Notes: generated by a model not told the origin, from the sequence alone. Shown: positions 1-9,121, counted from the stretch's first letter. The stretch is 64,000 bases of DNA from Novosphingobium percolationis (GCF_020179425.1 NZ_JAILYM010000001.1:620001-684000); one strand, 5' to 3'. Numbers and translations are program-made.

Positions 1-2366
1 CGGGCCGAGCGCGGCCCTTGGGCGATGGCGACCAGCCCCGACGACAGCCGCGAAGCCGCTGCCTCCGCCGAAAGCGGCCGTTCATAGATGTAGCCCTGCA
101 CGTGGCTGCACCCCAGCACGCGGATCAGGTCCAGCTCGTCGAGCGTCTCCACGCCCTCTGCCGTCGTTTCCATGCCCAGCGCTTCGGCCAGGCTCACGAT
201 CGAGGCGATGATCGCGCCGTTGCGGCTGCCCGGCTGGGTCGCGCCGCGCACGAACGACTGGTCGATCTTGATCTTGTCGAACGGCGCCTTCTTCAGATAG
301 CCGAGCGAGGAATAGCCCGTGCCGAAGTCGTCGAGCGCCAGCCGCACCCCCACCGACTTCAGCGCGCGGAACATCGCCTCGGTGTCGGAATCATCGTTCA
401 GAAAGACGCTTTCGGTGATTTCCAGCTCCAGCCGCTGCGGATCGACCTGCGCATGGGCCAGCGCATTGGTGACGATCGACGGCAGCGACGGGTTGGAGAA
501 CTGCAACGGCGAGACGTTCACCGCCACGCGCACGTTGCTGGGCCACTTCGACAGGTCCTGGCACGCGGTGCGCAGCGCCCATTCGCCGATCGTGGCGATC
601 AGCCCGGTATCCTCGGCGATGGGGATGAACTTTGCGGGCGAAATGAAGCCCTGTTCCGGGTGCCGCCAGCGCAGCAGCGCCTCGAACCCGGTGATGCGTT
701 CCGTCGCGGTCTGCACCACCGGCTGATAGTACAGCTCCAGCCCCCCATGCGTCACCGCGTCACGCAGGTCTTCCTCCAGCTGGCGACGCTCCTCGGCATC
801 GCTGTGCAGGTCGGGCGCATAGAAATGGTATCGGCCCCGTCCGCCGTCCTTGGCGGCATAGAGCGCAAGGTCGGCGTTGCGGATCAGCGCCTCGCTGGTG
901 ACGCCATCGTCGGGCGCCAGCGCGATGCCCACCGATGCGCCGATCATCACCCGGCTGCCTTCGATCGAATAGGGTTGCGACAGGCTCTCGATCACCTGCC
1001 CCGCCAGTTGCGCCAGCATGGTGCGCTCGCTCTTGCCCGGCAGGATCACCTTGAACTCGTCGCCGCCCAGCCGCCCGACGCGCCCGTGCTTGCCGATCAC
1101 GCGCTCCAGCCGCTGCGCCACCTGCTTGAGCAGCGCATCCCCGGCGGGGTGACCCAGCGTATCGTTGACCTGCTTGAAACGGTCGAGATCGAGCAGGAAC
1201 ACCGCGCAGGTCCGATGGCTTACCTGCGGCGCGTTGAGGATCTTCTCCAGCGACTGCGACATGCGGAAACGGTTGGACAGCCCGGTCAGCGAATCGAAGT
1301 GCGCCAGCCGGCTGGCATGCTCTTGCGAACGGCGCTTCTCGGTCAGGTCCGAACCCGATCCGCGAAAGCCCTGGAAGTTGTTGAAGGTGTCGTAGGTCGG
1401 GCGGCCGGTGATCGACCACCACCGTTCCTCGTCGTGCACCGCGGCGCGCACCGCCAGTTCCGAGAAGCTGGATCGCGCGGAAAGGTGGAAGGCCAGCGTG
1501 CGCTCGCCCTCGCCCGATTGTTCGGCAAGGTTGAACAGTTCGGCAAAGGGCCGGCCCAGCAGCTCCCCTACCTCGCGTCCCAGCGTCTCGGCGACCGGGC
1601 TCGAAAGATAAGTGATCTGCCCGCGCCGGTCGGTCTCCCAGAACCACCCCTGCCCGGTCTCCTCGTAGTCGGCCAGGATTTCCTGCGCGCGGGTCTGGAT
1701 GCGCGCTTCCTCCTGCACGCGCTCCTCGCTGCGCAGGTCGATCTCGCGCTGGCGCATGAAGGCAACGCCTGCGATCGCCACGCCGATCAGCGACGTCAGC
1801 GCGCCGCCCTCGAAGCTGACCACGCACGTCACCCCGGACCACAGCGAAACCTGCGCCGCCAGCACCGCCGCCAGCCGCCCCGACTGGGTCACGGTGGCGA
1901 ACAGCGATATGGTTACCAGCAGCGCCAGGCAATGCACCCAGGACACGTGCCCGCCATTGGCCCAGAGCCCTGCGGCGGTGCCATAGACGAACATCGGCAG
2001 CGCTACGGCCAATGCCAGCAGCCCCATTCGCGCAGCCGTCGACAGCCGCCCCTGCGCCTCGATCCGCACGAGATAGCGCGACACGAACACCAGCAGCGCG
2101 CCGACCAGCGCCAGCACCGGCGCGGTCCACGAAGAAAACGCCCCGTTGACCACGGCCAGCCCGACGATTCCAGCCGCCATCGGCAACGCCAGCGTCGGCC
2201 ATTCGGGCGCCATCAGGCTCCGATTGCGCCGCTCGCCGAACAGGAACGCCTCGCCCGCGGGGCGCGCGGTGCTGCGCTCCCCCCGCCTGTGGGTGCGGGC
2301 GTAATCGCGCCCCGTCTGGGGGTGATCGGCGGGATCGGCGGCATGGGGAGCCGGAGCATCTGACAT
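1..2366 (-). CDS. PAS-GGDEF-EAL cyclic-di-GMP signalling protein (3' end beyond window)
   Basis: Reading the minus strand from an ATG at 2366 gives at least 788 codons with no stop before the window edge, so the C-terminus is missing. A charged N-terminus is followed by several hydrophobic segments (about residues 50-190) that should anchor it in the inner membrane. Next come a PAS-like segment (about 220-340), a GGDEF domain with an intact GGDEF at about residues 433-437, and an EAL domain with the EALLRW motif near residue 562, LELEITES and the DDFGTGYSS loop. Both catalytic signatures look intact, so it could make and degrade cyclic-di-GMP, or use one domain as a regulator. The visible EAL domain is nearly complete. 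Architecture is clear; the signal sensed is unknown. Confidence 0.9.
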   Translation of the reverse strand, partial: MSDAPAPHAADPADHPQTGRDYARTHRRGERSTARPAGEAFLFGERRNRSLMAPEWPTLALPMAAGIVGLAVVNGAFSSWTAPVLALVGALLVFVSRYLVRIEAQGRLSTAARMGLLALAVALPMFVYGTAAGLWANGGHVSWVHCLALLVTISLFATVTQSGRLAAVLAAQVSLWSGVTCVVSFEGGALTSLIGVAIAGVAFMRQREIDLRSEERVQEEARIQTRAQEILADYEETGQGWFWETDRRGQITYLSSPVAETLGREVGELLGRPFAELFNLAEQSGEGERTLAFHLSARSSFSELAVRAAVHDEERWWSITGRPTYDTFNNFQGFRGSGSDLTEKRRSQEHASRLAHFDSLTGLSNRFRMSQSLEKILNAPQVSHRTCAVFLLDLDRFKQVNDTLGHPAGDALLKQVAQRLERVIGKHGRVGRLGGDEFKVILPGKSERTMLAQLAGQVIESLSQPYSIEGSRVMIGASVGIALAPDDGVTSEALIRNADLALYAAKDGGRGRYHFYAPDLHSDAEERRQLEEDLRDAVTHGGLELYYQPVVQTATERITGFEALLRWRHPEQGFISPAKFIPIAEDTGLIATIGEWALRTACQDLSKWPSNVRVAVNVSPLQFSNPSLPSIVTNALAHAQVDPQRLELEITESVFLNDDSDTEAMFRALKSVGVRLALDDFGTGYSSLGYLKKAPFDKIKIDQSFVRGATQPGSRNGAIIASIVSLAEALGMETTAEGVETLDELDLIRVLGCSHVQGYIYERPLSAEAAASRLSSGLVAIAQGPRSA

Positions 2367-2501
2367 GGCTCTCCGATTGCCGGATTTGCTTTGAGAAACG
2401 GTTAAGGCCTCCCGCAATCCCCGCTGCGCGCGCGACCTTGCTTTTGCGCGGGCCGCGAAGCTGCTAGGGCTTTGCCGCGACCGCAACCTGACGAGGACAA
2501 A

Positions 2502-3359
2502 TTGGCGTCGACGGCTGAATTTTCGATGATCGGCGTGGCAGGGCGAAGGCTCCGCCTCGGGCAATGGCACGTCGAACGGGGGCACGTCGAACGGGGGCAC
2601 GTCGAACGGGGCAACGTCGCTGAAGCCGCGCCGCGCCCGCTGGTGATCCTCAACGGCATCGGCATGAACATCGAACTGCTCGAACCCGTTGCCCGCGCGG
2701 TGACCGACCGGCGCATCATCAGCGTGGACATGCCCGGCATCGGCGGTTCGCCCGATCCCGTGTTCCCCTATACCATCCCGTGCATGGCACTGACGCTCGC
2801 CGCGCTGCTCGACCGGCTGCGGATCGACCAGGTCGACCTCGTCGGCATCAGCTGGGGCGGCGCCGTGGCGCAGCAGTTCGCCTTCCAGCACCGCGCGCGG
2901 CTGGGCAAGATGGTGCTGGCCGCCACGGCGGCGGGCGGCGCAACGATGGTGCCGGGCAACTTCTCGCTGCTGGGCAAGCTGTCCGACCCGCGCGAATACA
3001 CCGTCGAAAAGACGCTGCGCCGCAACCTCGCCATGCTCTACAACGGCGGCGGATCGGGCCGCGTCTCGCTCAACGCGGCCAAGGCGCCGTCCCCGCTCGG
3101 CTGGGCCTGCCAGATGGCCGCCTTCTCGGGCTGGTCGAGCGTGCCCTTCCTGCCCTTCATCGGCGTGCCGACAATGGTCATGGCCGACGAGGAGGACCAG
3201 CTCATCCCGCCTGCCAACGCCCATTTCCTGCACAAGGCCATTCCCCACAGCCGTATCGCCATGTTCGAAGGCGGCGGCCACCTGTTCATGCTGTCCAAGC
3301 CCCACGAATTCGGCGAGACGCTGACGCAGTTCCTCGACGAAGCCCCCCGCGCCGCCTGA
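2502..3359 (+). CDS. phaZ: PhaZ-like poly(3-hydroxyalkanoate) depolymerase / alpha-beta hydrolase
   Basis: Alpha/beta-hydrolase of about 285 residues with an ILNGIG oxyanion-region motif, a VDMPGIGGS strand, the nucleophile elbow GISWGGA (Ser about 117), an acid region DEEDQLIPP and a C-terminal GGGHLF histidine. This series and the LAATAAGG-MVPG stretch match the intracellular medium-chain PHA depolymerases, which release hydroxyalkanoate monomers from storage granules. I chose the TTG at 2502 because GAGG lies 5 bases upstream; an earlier TTG at 2472 lacks a binding site and an ATG at 2526 is also possible. Residues about 23-38 are three HVERG repeats encoded by a 15-bp tandem repeat, which is not expected in the family. 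A general esterase role cannot be excluded. Confidence 0.75.
   Translation: MASTAEFSMIGVAGRRLRLGQWHVERGHVERGHVERGNVAEAAPRPLVILNGIGMNIELLEPVARAVTDRRIISVDMPGIGGSPDPVFPYTIPCMALTLAALLDRLRIDQVDLVGISWGGAVAQQFAFQHRARLGKMVLAATAAGGATMVPGNFSLLGKLSDPREYTVEKTLRRNLAMLYNGGGSGRVSLNAAKAPSPLGWACQMAAFSGWSSVPFLPFIGVPTMVMADEEDQLIPPANAHFLHKAIPHSRIAMFEGGGHLFMLSKPHEFGETLTQFLDEAPRAA
2568..2612 (+). repeat. 15-bp tandem repeat (3 copies) inside the hydrolase gene
   Basis: Three consecutive copies of cacgtcgaacggggg (2568-2582, 2583-2597, 2598-2612, the last base differing) encode HVERG three times. The unit is a multiple of three, so gain or loss of copies would keep the reading frame. Confidence 0.9.
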
Positions 3360-3444
3360 TCACGCAAGACCTTGCACGGCGCTTTCCTTTTGTGACCGGT
3401 CGGCTAGCATCGCCGACAGAATCACAACAGGCGCGGGAGAGCGC

Positions 3445-4749
3445 ATGCGGCATATCGCGATTATCGGTTCAGGCCCTGCCGGATACTACACGGCAGAAGC
3501 CGCGCAAAAGCAGTGGGGCGATGACGTCAAGGTCGATATCTTCGACCGTCTTCCCGTACCATACGGCCTGATCCGCACGGGCGTCGCGCCCGATCACCAG
3601 TCGATCAAGGGCGTCTCGCGCCGCTACGAACAGACCGCCCTGTCCGACAACGTCAGCTTCGTCGGCAACGTCACCATCGGCGAGGACGTGTCGATCGACG
3701 AACTGCTCGGCCTCTACGACGCCGTCGTCCTCGCCACCGGCGCCCCGCGCGATCGCGGGCTCGATCTTCCCGGCGACCACTTGCGCAATGTCCACGGCAG
3801 CGCCGCCTTTGTCGGCTGGTACAACGGCCACCCGGAATTCGCCGCGCTCGATCCCGATCTGTCGGGCGACACCGCCGTCGTCATCGGCATGGGCAACGTC
3901 GCGCTCGACGTCGCGCGGATCCTGTCCAAGACGCGCGAGGAATTCGCCGGCAGCGACATCGTCGGCCACGCGCTCGAAGCGCTCGTCGCCTCGAAGATCC
4001 GGCGCATCGTCGTGCTCGGCCGGCGTGGCCCGCACCAGATCATGATGACGCCCAAGGAACTGGGTGAACTGGGCCACCTCACCCGCGCGGCGCCGCGCGT
4101 CGATCCGGCGGACCTGCCCGATGTGGGCGAAGACGCTCTGCTCGAACCCGGATTGCGCAAGTCGGTCAACCACTTGCGCAGCTTCGCCGCGATCCCCGAA
4201 AGCCACCGCGCCGATGTCGATATCGAGGTGGAGTTCGATTTCTTCGCCTCACCGCGTGCACTGCTGGGCGAAGGCAAGGTCGAAGCGATCGAGGTCGAGC
4301 GCACCCGCATCGAGAATGGCCGCGCGGTCGGCACCGGCGAATTCTACGAAATCCCCGCCAGCCTCGTCGTCGCCTGCATCGGCTATCGCACCGCGCCGAT
4401 TCCCGGTGTGCCGTTCGATGAACGCGCGGGTCGCTTCGCCAACGACGAAGGCCGCATCCTGCCCGGCCTCTACTGCGTCGGATGGGCGCGGCGCGGGCCT
4501 TCGGGCACGATCGGCACCAACCGGCCCGATGGCTTCGGCGTGGTCGAAAGGATCGCCGAGGACATGCCCGCCCCTGCCGGGCGCAAGGGCCGCGAAGGCT
4601 TCGATGCCCTCGCCGCCGCGCGCGGGCTCGAAGTCGTCACCTTCCGCGACTGGAAGAAGATCGAGGAAGCCGAAGCCGCGCGCGCCCGCGATGGCGCCCC
4701 GCGCGAAAAATTCGTCGACGTGGCCGAGATGATCCGCGCCCGCGGATAG
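3445..4749 (+). CDS. Ferredoxin/adrenodoxin-type NADP+ reductase (FprA-like)
   Basis: A 434-residue flavoprotein with an N-terminal FAD dinucleotide-binding motif (IGSGPAGYYTAE), the conserved DRLPVPYGLIRTGVAPDH segment, a second NADP-binding motif VIGMGNVALDVARIL near residue 150, and the ATG-containing C-terminal GTIGTNRPDGFGVVE motif. These are the hallmarks of the NADPH:adrenodoxin reductase/FprA family, which moves electrons between NADPH and ferredoxin in the cytoplasm. GGGAG sits just upstream of the ATG. It is a single gene; no ferredoxin is adjacent, so its redox partner is not shown here. The Rieske oxygenase at 39-40 kb is a conceivable client but is 34 kb away. Confidence 0.9.
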   Translation: MRHIAIIGSGPAGYYTAEAAQKQWGDDVKVDIFDRLPVPYGLIRTGVAPDHQSIKGVSRRYEQTALSDNVSFVGNVTIGEDVSIDELLGLYDAVVLATGAPRDRGLDLPGDHLRNVHGSAAFVGWYNGHPEFAALDPDLSGDTAVVIGMGNVALDVARILSKTREEFAGSDIVGHALEALVASKIRRIVVLGRRGPHQIMMTPKELGELGHLTRAAPRVDPADLPDVGEDALLEPGLRKSVNHLRSFAAIPESHRADVDIEVEFDFFASPRALLGEGKVEAIEVERTRIENGRAVGTGEFYEIPASLVVACIGYRTAPIPGVPFDERAGRFANDEGRILPGLYCVGWARRGPSGTIGTNRPDGFGVVERIAEDMPAPAGRKGREGFDALAAARGLEVVTFRDWKKIEEAEAARARDGAPREKFVDVAEMIRARG

Positions 4750-4760
4750 CGCGAACCCTG

Positions 4761-6191
4761 TCAGGCCGCGCGGCGCATCCGTCGCGCGGTCCGGGCCGTG
4801 GTCCCCACGTCGAAGCGATCGACCAGTTCGGCCATGCGATCCGCCTGCCCCGCCAGGTTGCGCGCAGCGGCCGTCGCTTCCTCGACCATCGCCGCGTTCT
4901 GCTGGGTCATGGTGTCGAGTTCGCCCACGGTCTCGCGGATGTGGCCGATGTTCGTCGCCTGGTTGCGCGCGGATTCGGCGATGCTGCTCGCCAGATCGGC
5001 AATTTCGCCCACGCGCCCGACGATGCGCCCGAACGTCTCGCCGGTCTGCCCCACGATCGCCACGCCCCGGTCGACCTGCGCCGAGCTGTGGCCGATCAGC
5101 TTCTTGATATCGAGCGCAGCTTCGGCAGAGCGCTGCGCCAACGCCCGCACTTCGTTGGCCACCACCGCAAAGCCGCGCCCCGCATCGCCCGCGCGCGCCG
5201 CCTCGACGCCCGCGTTGAGCGCCAGCAGGTTGGTCTGGAAGGCGATGCCATCGATCACCGCGATGATCTTGCCGATTTCCTGTGCGCCGTGCTGGATGTC
5301 GTTCATGGCCTGCACCGCCTCGCCCACCACCGTGCCGCCGGTCTGGGCATCCTCGTGCGCCTGGCGGACCGAATCGTGCAGATGCTCGGCATCATCGGCC
5401 GTGCTGCGAACGCTCCCTGCCAGCGACGTCATCGCCGCCGAGGCTTCCTCCAGGCTCGCGGCCTGCTGTTCGGTGCGCCGCGCCAGATCGTCGGAGGCCT
5501 GGCGGATCTCCTGCGCGCCCGTGTCCACCGCCTGCGATGTTTCGGCCACTTCGGCCAGCGCCGTCGCCACCTTGCCGCGCATCGTCTCGAAGTCGGACTG
5601 GATCGCCGCATATTCCGTCGGCATTCCCGAAACCGCGCTGCGGAAATCGCCGCCGGTCATCTTCTGGAGGGCCGAACCGACCTGCCCGATCACTTCGACC
5701 CGGTTCTTCTCCTCCATCTCGAAATAGGTCGACAGCGCGATGGTCATGTCGAGCAGCGCCATCTTCAGCGCCGTGCCGCCGATCCTTGCCTTGCTCCGTG
5801 CGTTCAACGCAGGCCCTGCGCCTGCCAGTCCTACCAGCACTTCATCGAGTACGCTGGCATAGCCGCCAATGTACCATTCCGGTGCCAGGCCGATCTTTGC
5901 ATGGACCCGCCCGATCGTCCGCGCGCTTTCCATGTAGGCGGTGTCGGGCGCGCCGCTGAACATCATGCGCCAGTGATCGAGCTGCTTGTCGCGCGCATGG
6001 TTCATGGCGCTGCGCGACGAGAACAGCCCCGAGATCTCGGGCGTCGTGGCGATGCGGTCGTAGAGCCGCTCCAGCGCAGGCGGCGCAAGCCGCGCCATGG
6101 CACGGGCAATGGCCGGAAAGCGCCGCACGTCGCTTTCGTCGATATGGAAGAAGTCCAGAGTCCGGGCGAGGGAACCGGCGGAAGTGTCCAT
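4761..6191 (-). CDS. Soluble globin-coupled methyl-accepting chemotaxis protein
   Basis: 476 residues. Residues about 10-170 form a protoglobin sensor domain with a candidate proximal haem ligand His97 in RTIGRVHAKIGLAPEWYIGG. Residues about 190-460 are a methyl-accepting coiled coil with the signalling hairpin tip (VIDGIAFQTNLLALNAGVEA, then GRGFAVVANEVRALAQRS). No transmembrane segment is visible, so it should be cytoplasmic like HemAT aerotaxis receptors, sensing O2 or a related gas and signalling to CheA/CheW. The tip has Gly where most receptors have Ala (NAGVEAAR). No chemotaxis genes lie nearby. It converges with the ferredoxin reductase gene, ending 11 bp from it. No clear ribosome-binding site precedes the ATG. 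Confidence 0.92.
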   Translation of the reverse strand: MDTSAGSLARTLDFFHIDESDVRRFPAIARAMARLAPPALERLYDRIATTPEISGLFSSRSAMNHARDKQLDHWRMMFSGAPDTAYMESARTIGRVHAKIGLAPEWYIGGYASVLDEVLVGLAGAGPALNARSKARIGGTALKMALLDMTIALSTYFEMEEKNRVEVIGQVGSALQKMTGGDFRSAVSGMPTEYAAIQSDFETMRGKVATALAEVAETSQAVDTGAQEIRQASDDLARRTEQQAASLEEASAAMTSLAGSVRSTADDAEHLHDSVRQAHEDAQTGGTVVGEAVQAMNDIQHGAQEIGKIIAVIDGIAFQTNLLALNAGVEAARAGDAGRGFAVVANEVRALAQRSAEAALDIKKLIGHSSAQVDRGVAIVGQTGETFGRIVGRVGEIADLASSIAESARNQATNIGHIRETVGELDTMTQQNAAMVEEATAAARNLAGQADRMAELVDRFDVGTTARTARRMRRAA

Positions 6192-6328
6192 CAGGGCGTG
6201 TCCAGAAATTGTTGCACGCCAACGTTATACGGGGCCGACTGTCAGCGCCCTCAACGCATCCTACGCAACATTACGGCAACAAAAATAAACCGCTTCCGGT
6301 CATTGCCCGGCAACCCCGTTCCCCAACC

Positions 6329-6360
6329 AAAAAAAGCCCCCTCCTCTTGAGAGGAGGGGG
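6329..6360 (-). terminator. Rho-independent terminator of dnaN
   Basis: On the minus strand a near-perfect 11-bp GC-rich stem (6337-6360) is followed by CTTTTTTT (complement of 6329-6336). It lies about 65 bp beyond the dnaN stop codon. The same stem belongs to the dispersed palindromic repeat family described in the findings. The rest of 6192-6425 holds no visible gene. Confidence 0.75.
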
Positions 6361-6425
6361 TTGGGGGTGGTGCCGCAGCACCGCGCCTGCCGATCATCAG
6401 GGCGCCACACGCGCGCCCCGTCGCA

Positions 6426-7544
6426 TCAGACGCGCATCGGCATCAGCACATAGAGCGCGGGCGACTTGTCGTCCTTGCGGATCAGCGTCGGGGCCCCTGC
6501 ATCGGCCAGATGCAGTTCCACCGTATCGCCGTCGATCTGGCTCAGGATGTCCTTGAGATAATTGGCGTTGAAGCCGATCTCGAAACCATCCGAACGATAG
6601 TCGGCGGGCAGTTCTTCCGCCGCGGTGCCGTTGTCCGGGCTGGTGACCGACAGCGTCACGCGGTCAGGTTCCAGCGCCATCTTCACGGCGCGGGTCTTTT
6701 CGGTGGCGATCGTCGCCACGCGGTCCACGCCCTGGAAGAACGAGCGCGGATCGAGCTTGAGCAGCTTGTCGTTGCCGGTCGGAATCACGCGGTTGTAATC
6801 GGGGAAGGTGCCGTCGATCAGCTTGCTGGTCAGCACCACGCCATGTTCGCCGCCCAGCGTGAAGCGCACCTTGCTCGCCGAAAGGTCGACCAGCACGGCG
6901 GTATCCAGCACTTCTTCGAGCAGCTTGCGCAACTCGCCCACGCATTTGCGCGGCACGATAACGTCGGGCATCCCCTCTGCGCCATCGGGGCGCGCGATGG
7001 TGTAGCGCGCCAGCCGGTGACCGTCGGTCGCCGCCGCCTTCAGCACGTCGTCGGCGACGTGGAAGAAAATGCCGTTGAGGTAATAGCGCGTCTCTTCGGT
7101 CGAGATCGCGAAGCGGGTGCGGTCGATCAGTTCGGCCAGCGTGCGCGCCGGGATCTCGAAGCTGGTCGGCAGATCGCCTTCGACGATCACCGGGAAATCG
7201 TCGCGCGGCAGCGTCGGCAGCTGGAAGCGCGTGCGCCCGGCCTTGACCACCATGCGGTTGTCGACCGTTTCGAGGCTGACCTGCGAACCGTCGGGCAGCT
7301 TGCGCGCGATATCGAACAGCAGGTGCGCCGAAACCGTGATCGCGCCCGGCCCTTCGACCGAGACGGCAGGCATCGATTCGATGATCTGCAAATCGAGGTC
7401 GGTCGCCATCAGCCGCACCGTATTGTCGGGCGCGGCTTCGATCAGCACGTTCGACAGGATGGGAATGGTGTTCCGCCGCTCGACCACAGACTGGACGTGG
7501 GACAGGCAGCGCAGGAGCGTAGCGCGTTCGATCGTCGCCTTCAT
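6426..7544 (-). CDS. dnaN: DNA polymerase III beta subunit (sliding clamp)
   Basis: 372 residues, the usual clamp length, starting MKATIERATLLRCLSHVQSV and containing RNTIPILSNVLIEA, GTRFAISTEETRYYLNGIFF-type and ATDGHRLARY motifs, and ending in the family-typical LYVLMPMRV. It forms the ring that tethers replicative polymerase and other repair enzymes to DNA. The gene stands apart from dnaA and recF, which are not in the window; this separation is common in alphaproteobacteria. A purine-rich GAGAGACGAG precedes the start and a terminator follows. Confidence 0.98.
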   Translation of the reverse strand: MKATIERATLLRCLSHVQSVVERRNTIPILSNVLIEAAPDNTVRLMATDLDLQIIESMPAVSVEGPGAITVSAHLLFDIARKLPDGSQVSLETVDNRMVVKAGRTRFQLPTLPRDDFPVIVEGDLPTSFEIPARTLAELIDRTRFAISTEETRYYLNGIFFHVADDVLKAAATDGHRLARYTIARPDGAEGMPDVIVPRKCVGELRKLLEEVLDTAVLVDLSASKVRFTLGGEHGVVLTSKLIDGTFPDYNRVIPTGNDKLLKLDPRSFFQGVDRVATIATEKTRAVKMALEPDRVTLSVTSPDNGTAAEELPADYRSDGFEIGFNANYLKDILSQIDGDTVELHLADAGAPTLIRKDDKSPALYVLMPMRV

Positions 7545-7741
7545 TCTCGTCTCTCGTCCCCCCAGTCGGCCAGAGCCAGAGCGGCACGGCCGGTCGGTGT
7601 CAGCGGTGGTTTCCTGCGGCGGAATCGCCCGGAAACGCAGTTTCAGTTCGGACCACCTTCCTTAACGCGCAAGGCCGCGCGGGCAAGCGCCCTGCGCGCG
7701 CCGTCAAGCGAAGCTGTGCATAAATCGCCGGAATCGCGCCT

Positions 7742-7860
7742 CAATCGAGGCGCGCAGGCCGTCGAACGCTCAATCGAGGCGGCGCAAGCCGTCGAACGCT
7801 CAATCGAGGCGGCGCAAGCCGTCGAACCCTCAATCCAGACGGCGCAGGCCGTCGAACATC
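7742..7860 (-). repeat. 30-bp tandem repeat copying the 3' end of the neighbouring gene
   Basis: Four units (7742-7770 of 29 bp, 7771-7800, 7801-7830, 7831-7860) share caatcgaggcggcgcaagcc followed by gtcgaac. On the minus strand each reads as FDGLRRLD plus a TGA stop. The copy at 7831-7860 is the true end of the upstream gene; the other three lie downstream of it. Each unit also holds a small cggc/gccg hairpin. Between here and dnaN (7545-7741) I see only the presumed dnaN promoter region. Confidence 0.88.
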
Positions 7861-8357
7861 GTGGCGGTGGCGGTGATCCACGCATTGATCAGCCGCCAGC
7901 CGTCCACGCTGACGCTGGCCGGATCGTGTCCCGCATCGCGCAGCGCGCCCGAAACGCGGTTGAGATCGCCCTGCGTGATCTTTTCCGCCGGGTTGTTGGC
8001 CTTGCCCGGCCCGATATCGAGCGCATCGTCGATCAGGCCCACGGCAATGCCCTGCCCGGCCAGCCGCGCGTCCAGCACGTCGCGCCCCATCCGGCCCATC
8101 GTATAGTCGAGATAGGCCTCGGTCTGCTTGGGATCGAGAAACTGGTCGCGCGCGCAGGCATCGACCACGCCGCGCAATTCGTCGAGCGTCGGACGGCCCC
8201 GGTCGGGGTCCTGGCTGACGATCACGTCGGCCACCCGCGCATCCAGCCCGGCGGGCGCGGCCTTGATCGCGCAGGCCAGCGCCTCGGGCGGACGGGCATG
8301 GGCGCCCTGCGCGCCGACGCCCAGCGCCAGCGCGATCAGGAGCGCCCGTACCCTCAC
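7830..8357 (-). CDS. Secreted protein of unknown function
   Basis: 175 residues beginning with a typical Sec signal peptide (MRVRALLIALALGVGAQGAHA, cleavage likely after AHA). The mature part is helical and acidic with two cysteines (CAIK and CARDQF) that could form a disulfide in the periplasm. I do not recognise the family. It starts with GTG overlapping the fabG stop as GTGA, so it is probably translated by coupling to fabG and is the last gene of a fabD-fabG operon. Its last nine codons including the stop have been copied three times downstream. Confidence 0.75.
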   Translation of the reverse strand: MRVRALLIALALGVGAQGAHARPPEALACAIKAAPAGLDARVADVIVSQDPDRGRPTLDELRGVVDACARDQFLDPKQTEAYLDYTMGRMGRDVLDARLAGQGIAVGLIDDALDIGPGKANNPAEKITQGDLNRVSGALRDAGHDPASVSVDGWRLINAWITATATMFDGLRRLD

Positions 8358-9118
8358 GAGATCATCGCCATGCCGCCGTTGACGTGCAGCGTCTGGCCGG
8401 TGACATAGCCCGCTTCCTTGCTGGCAAGGTAGGCCACCGCCGCGCCGATATCGCTGCCCTCGCCCATGCGGCCCATCGGGATGCGCGCGTTCAGCGCGTC
8501 CTTCTGCGCATCGGGCAGAACCTCGGTCATCGCGGTGCGGATGAAGCCCGGCGCCACGCAGTTGACGGTGATGTTGCGGCTCGCCAATTCCTGCCCCAGC
8601 GACTTGCTCATGCCCACAAGCCCCGCCTTGGCGGCGGCATAGTTGACCTGCCCCGGATTGCCGGTCGCGCCGACCACGCTCGTCACCGTGATGATGCGGC
8701 CAAAGCGCGCCTTCATCATGGGCTTGGTTGCCGCGCGCATCAGGCGGAAGGCCGCTTCAAGGTTCACCTTGATCACCGCGTCCCATTCCTCGTCCTTCAT
8801 GCGCATGGCGAGGTTGTCGCGCGTGATCCCGGCGTTGTTGACGAGGATGTCCACCTTGCCCAGCGTATCCATCGCGGCAGGAACGAGATGCTCGACCTGC
8901 TCGGTGTTCGAAAGATCGCACGTGATCTCGACGTGATCGTGACCATAGGTGTCGTTCAGCTCCTCGCGGAAGCTGCGCAGCTTACCCGGATTGGTCCCCG
9001 AAAGCGCCAGTCGCGCCCCCTGCCGCGCCAGCGCATGGCTGATCGCAGAGCCAATGCCACCGGCGGCGCCAGTCACCAGAGCCGTCATCCCGGTCAGATC
9101 AAAAAGGCGGTTTTCCAT
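8354..9118 (-). CDS. fabG: 3-oxoacyl-[acyl-carrier-protein] reductase
   Basis: 254-residue short-chain dehydrogenase with the cofactor motif TGAAGGIGSAI near the N-terminus, NNAG, catalytic Ser in VTSVVG and the YAAAK catalytic pair, and a C-terminal TGQTLHVNGGMAMI that is standard for FabG. It reduces beta-ketoacyl-ACP with NADPH in each round of fatty-acid elongation. It begins 3 bp after the fabD stop, which confirms the fatty-acid role over other SDR functions. Confidence 0.95.
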   Translation of the reverse strand: MENRLFDLTGMTALVTGAAGGIGSAISHALARQGARLALSGTNPGKLRSFREELNDTYGHDHVEITCDLSNTEQVEHLVPAAMDTLGKVDILVNNAGITRDNLAMRMKDEEWDAVIKVNLEAAFRLMRAATKPMMKARFGRIITVTSVVGATGNPGQVNYAAAKAGLVGMSKSLGQELASRNITVNCVAPGFIRTAMTEVLPDAQKDALNARIPMGRMGEGSDIGAAVAYLASKEAGYVTGQTLHVNGGMAMIS

Positions 9119-9121
9119 GGC

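Noticed and set aside
18..2363. 781-codon open frame on the plus strand
   Set aside because: It is the antisense of the PAS-GGDEF-EAL gene; its Arg/Gln/His-rich product shows no domain, as expected of a shadow frame in GC-rich DNA.
4482..6350. 622-codon plus-strand frame
   Set aside because: Antisense of the chemoreceptor and the end of the ferredoxin reductase; low-complexity Arg/His-rich product.
7742..7860. CRISPR-like array
   Set aside because: The units are contiguous with no spacers and derive from a coding 3' end.
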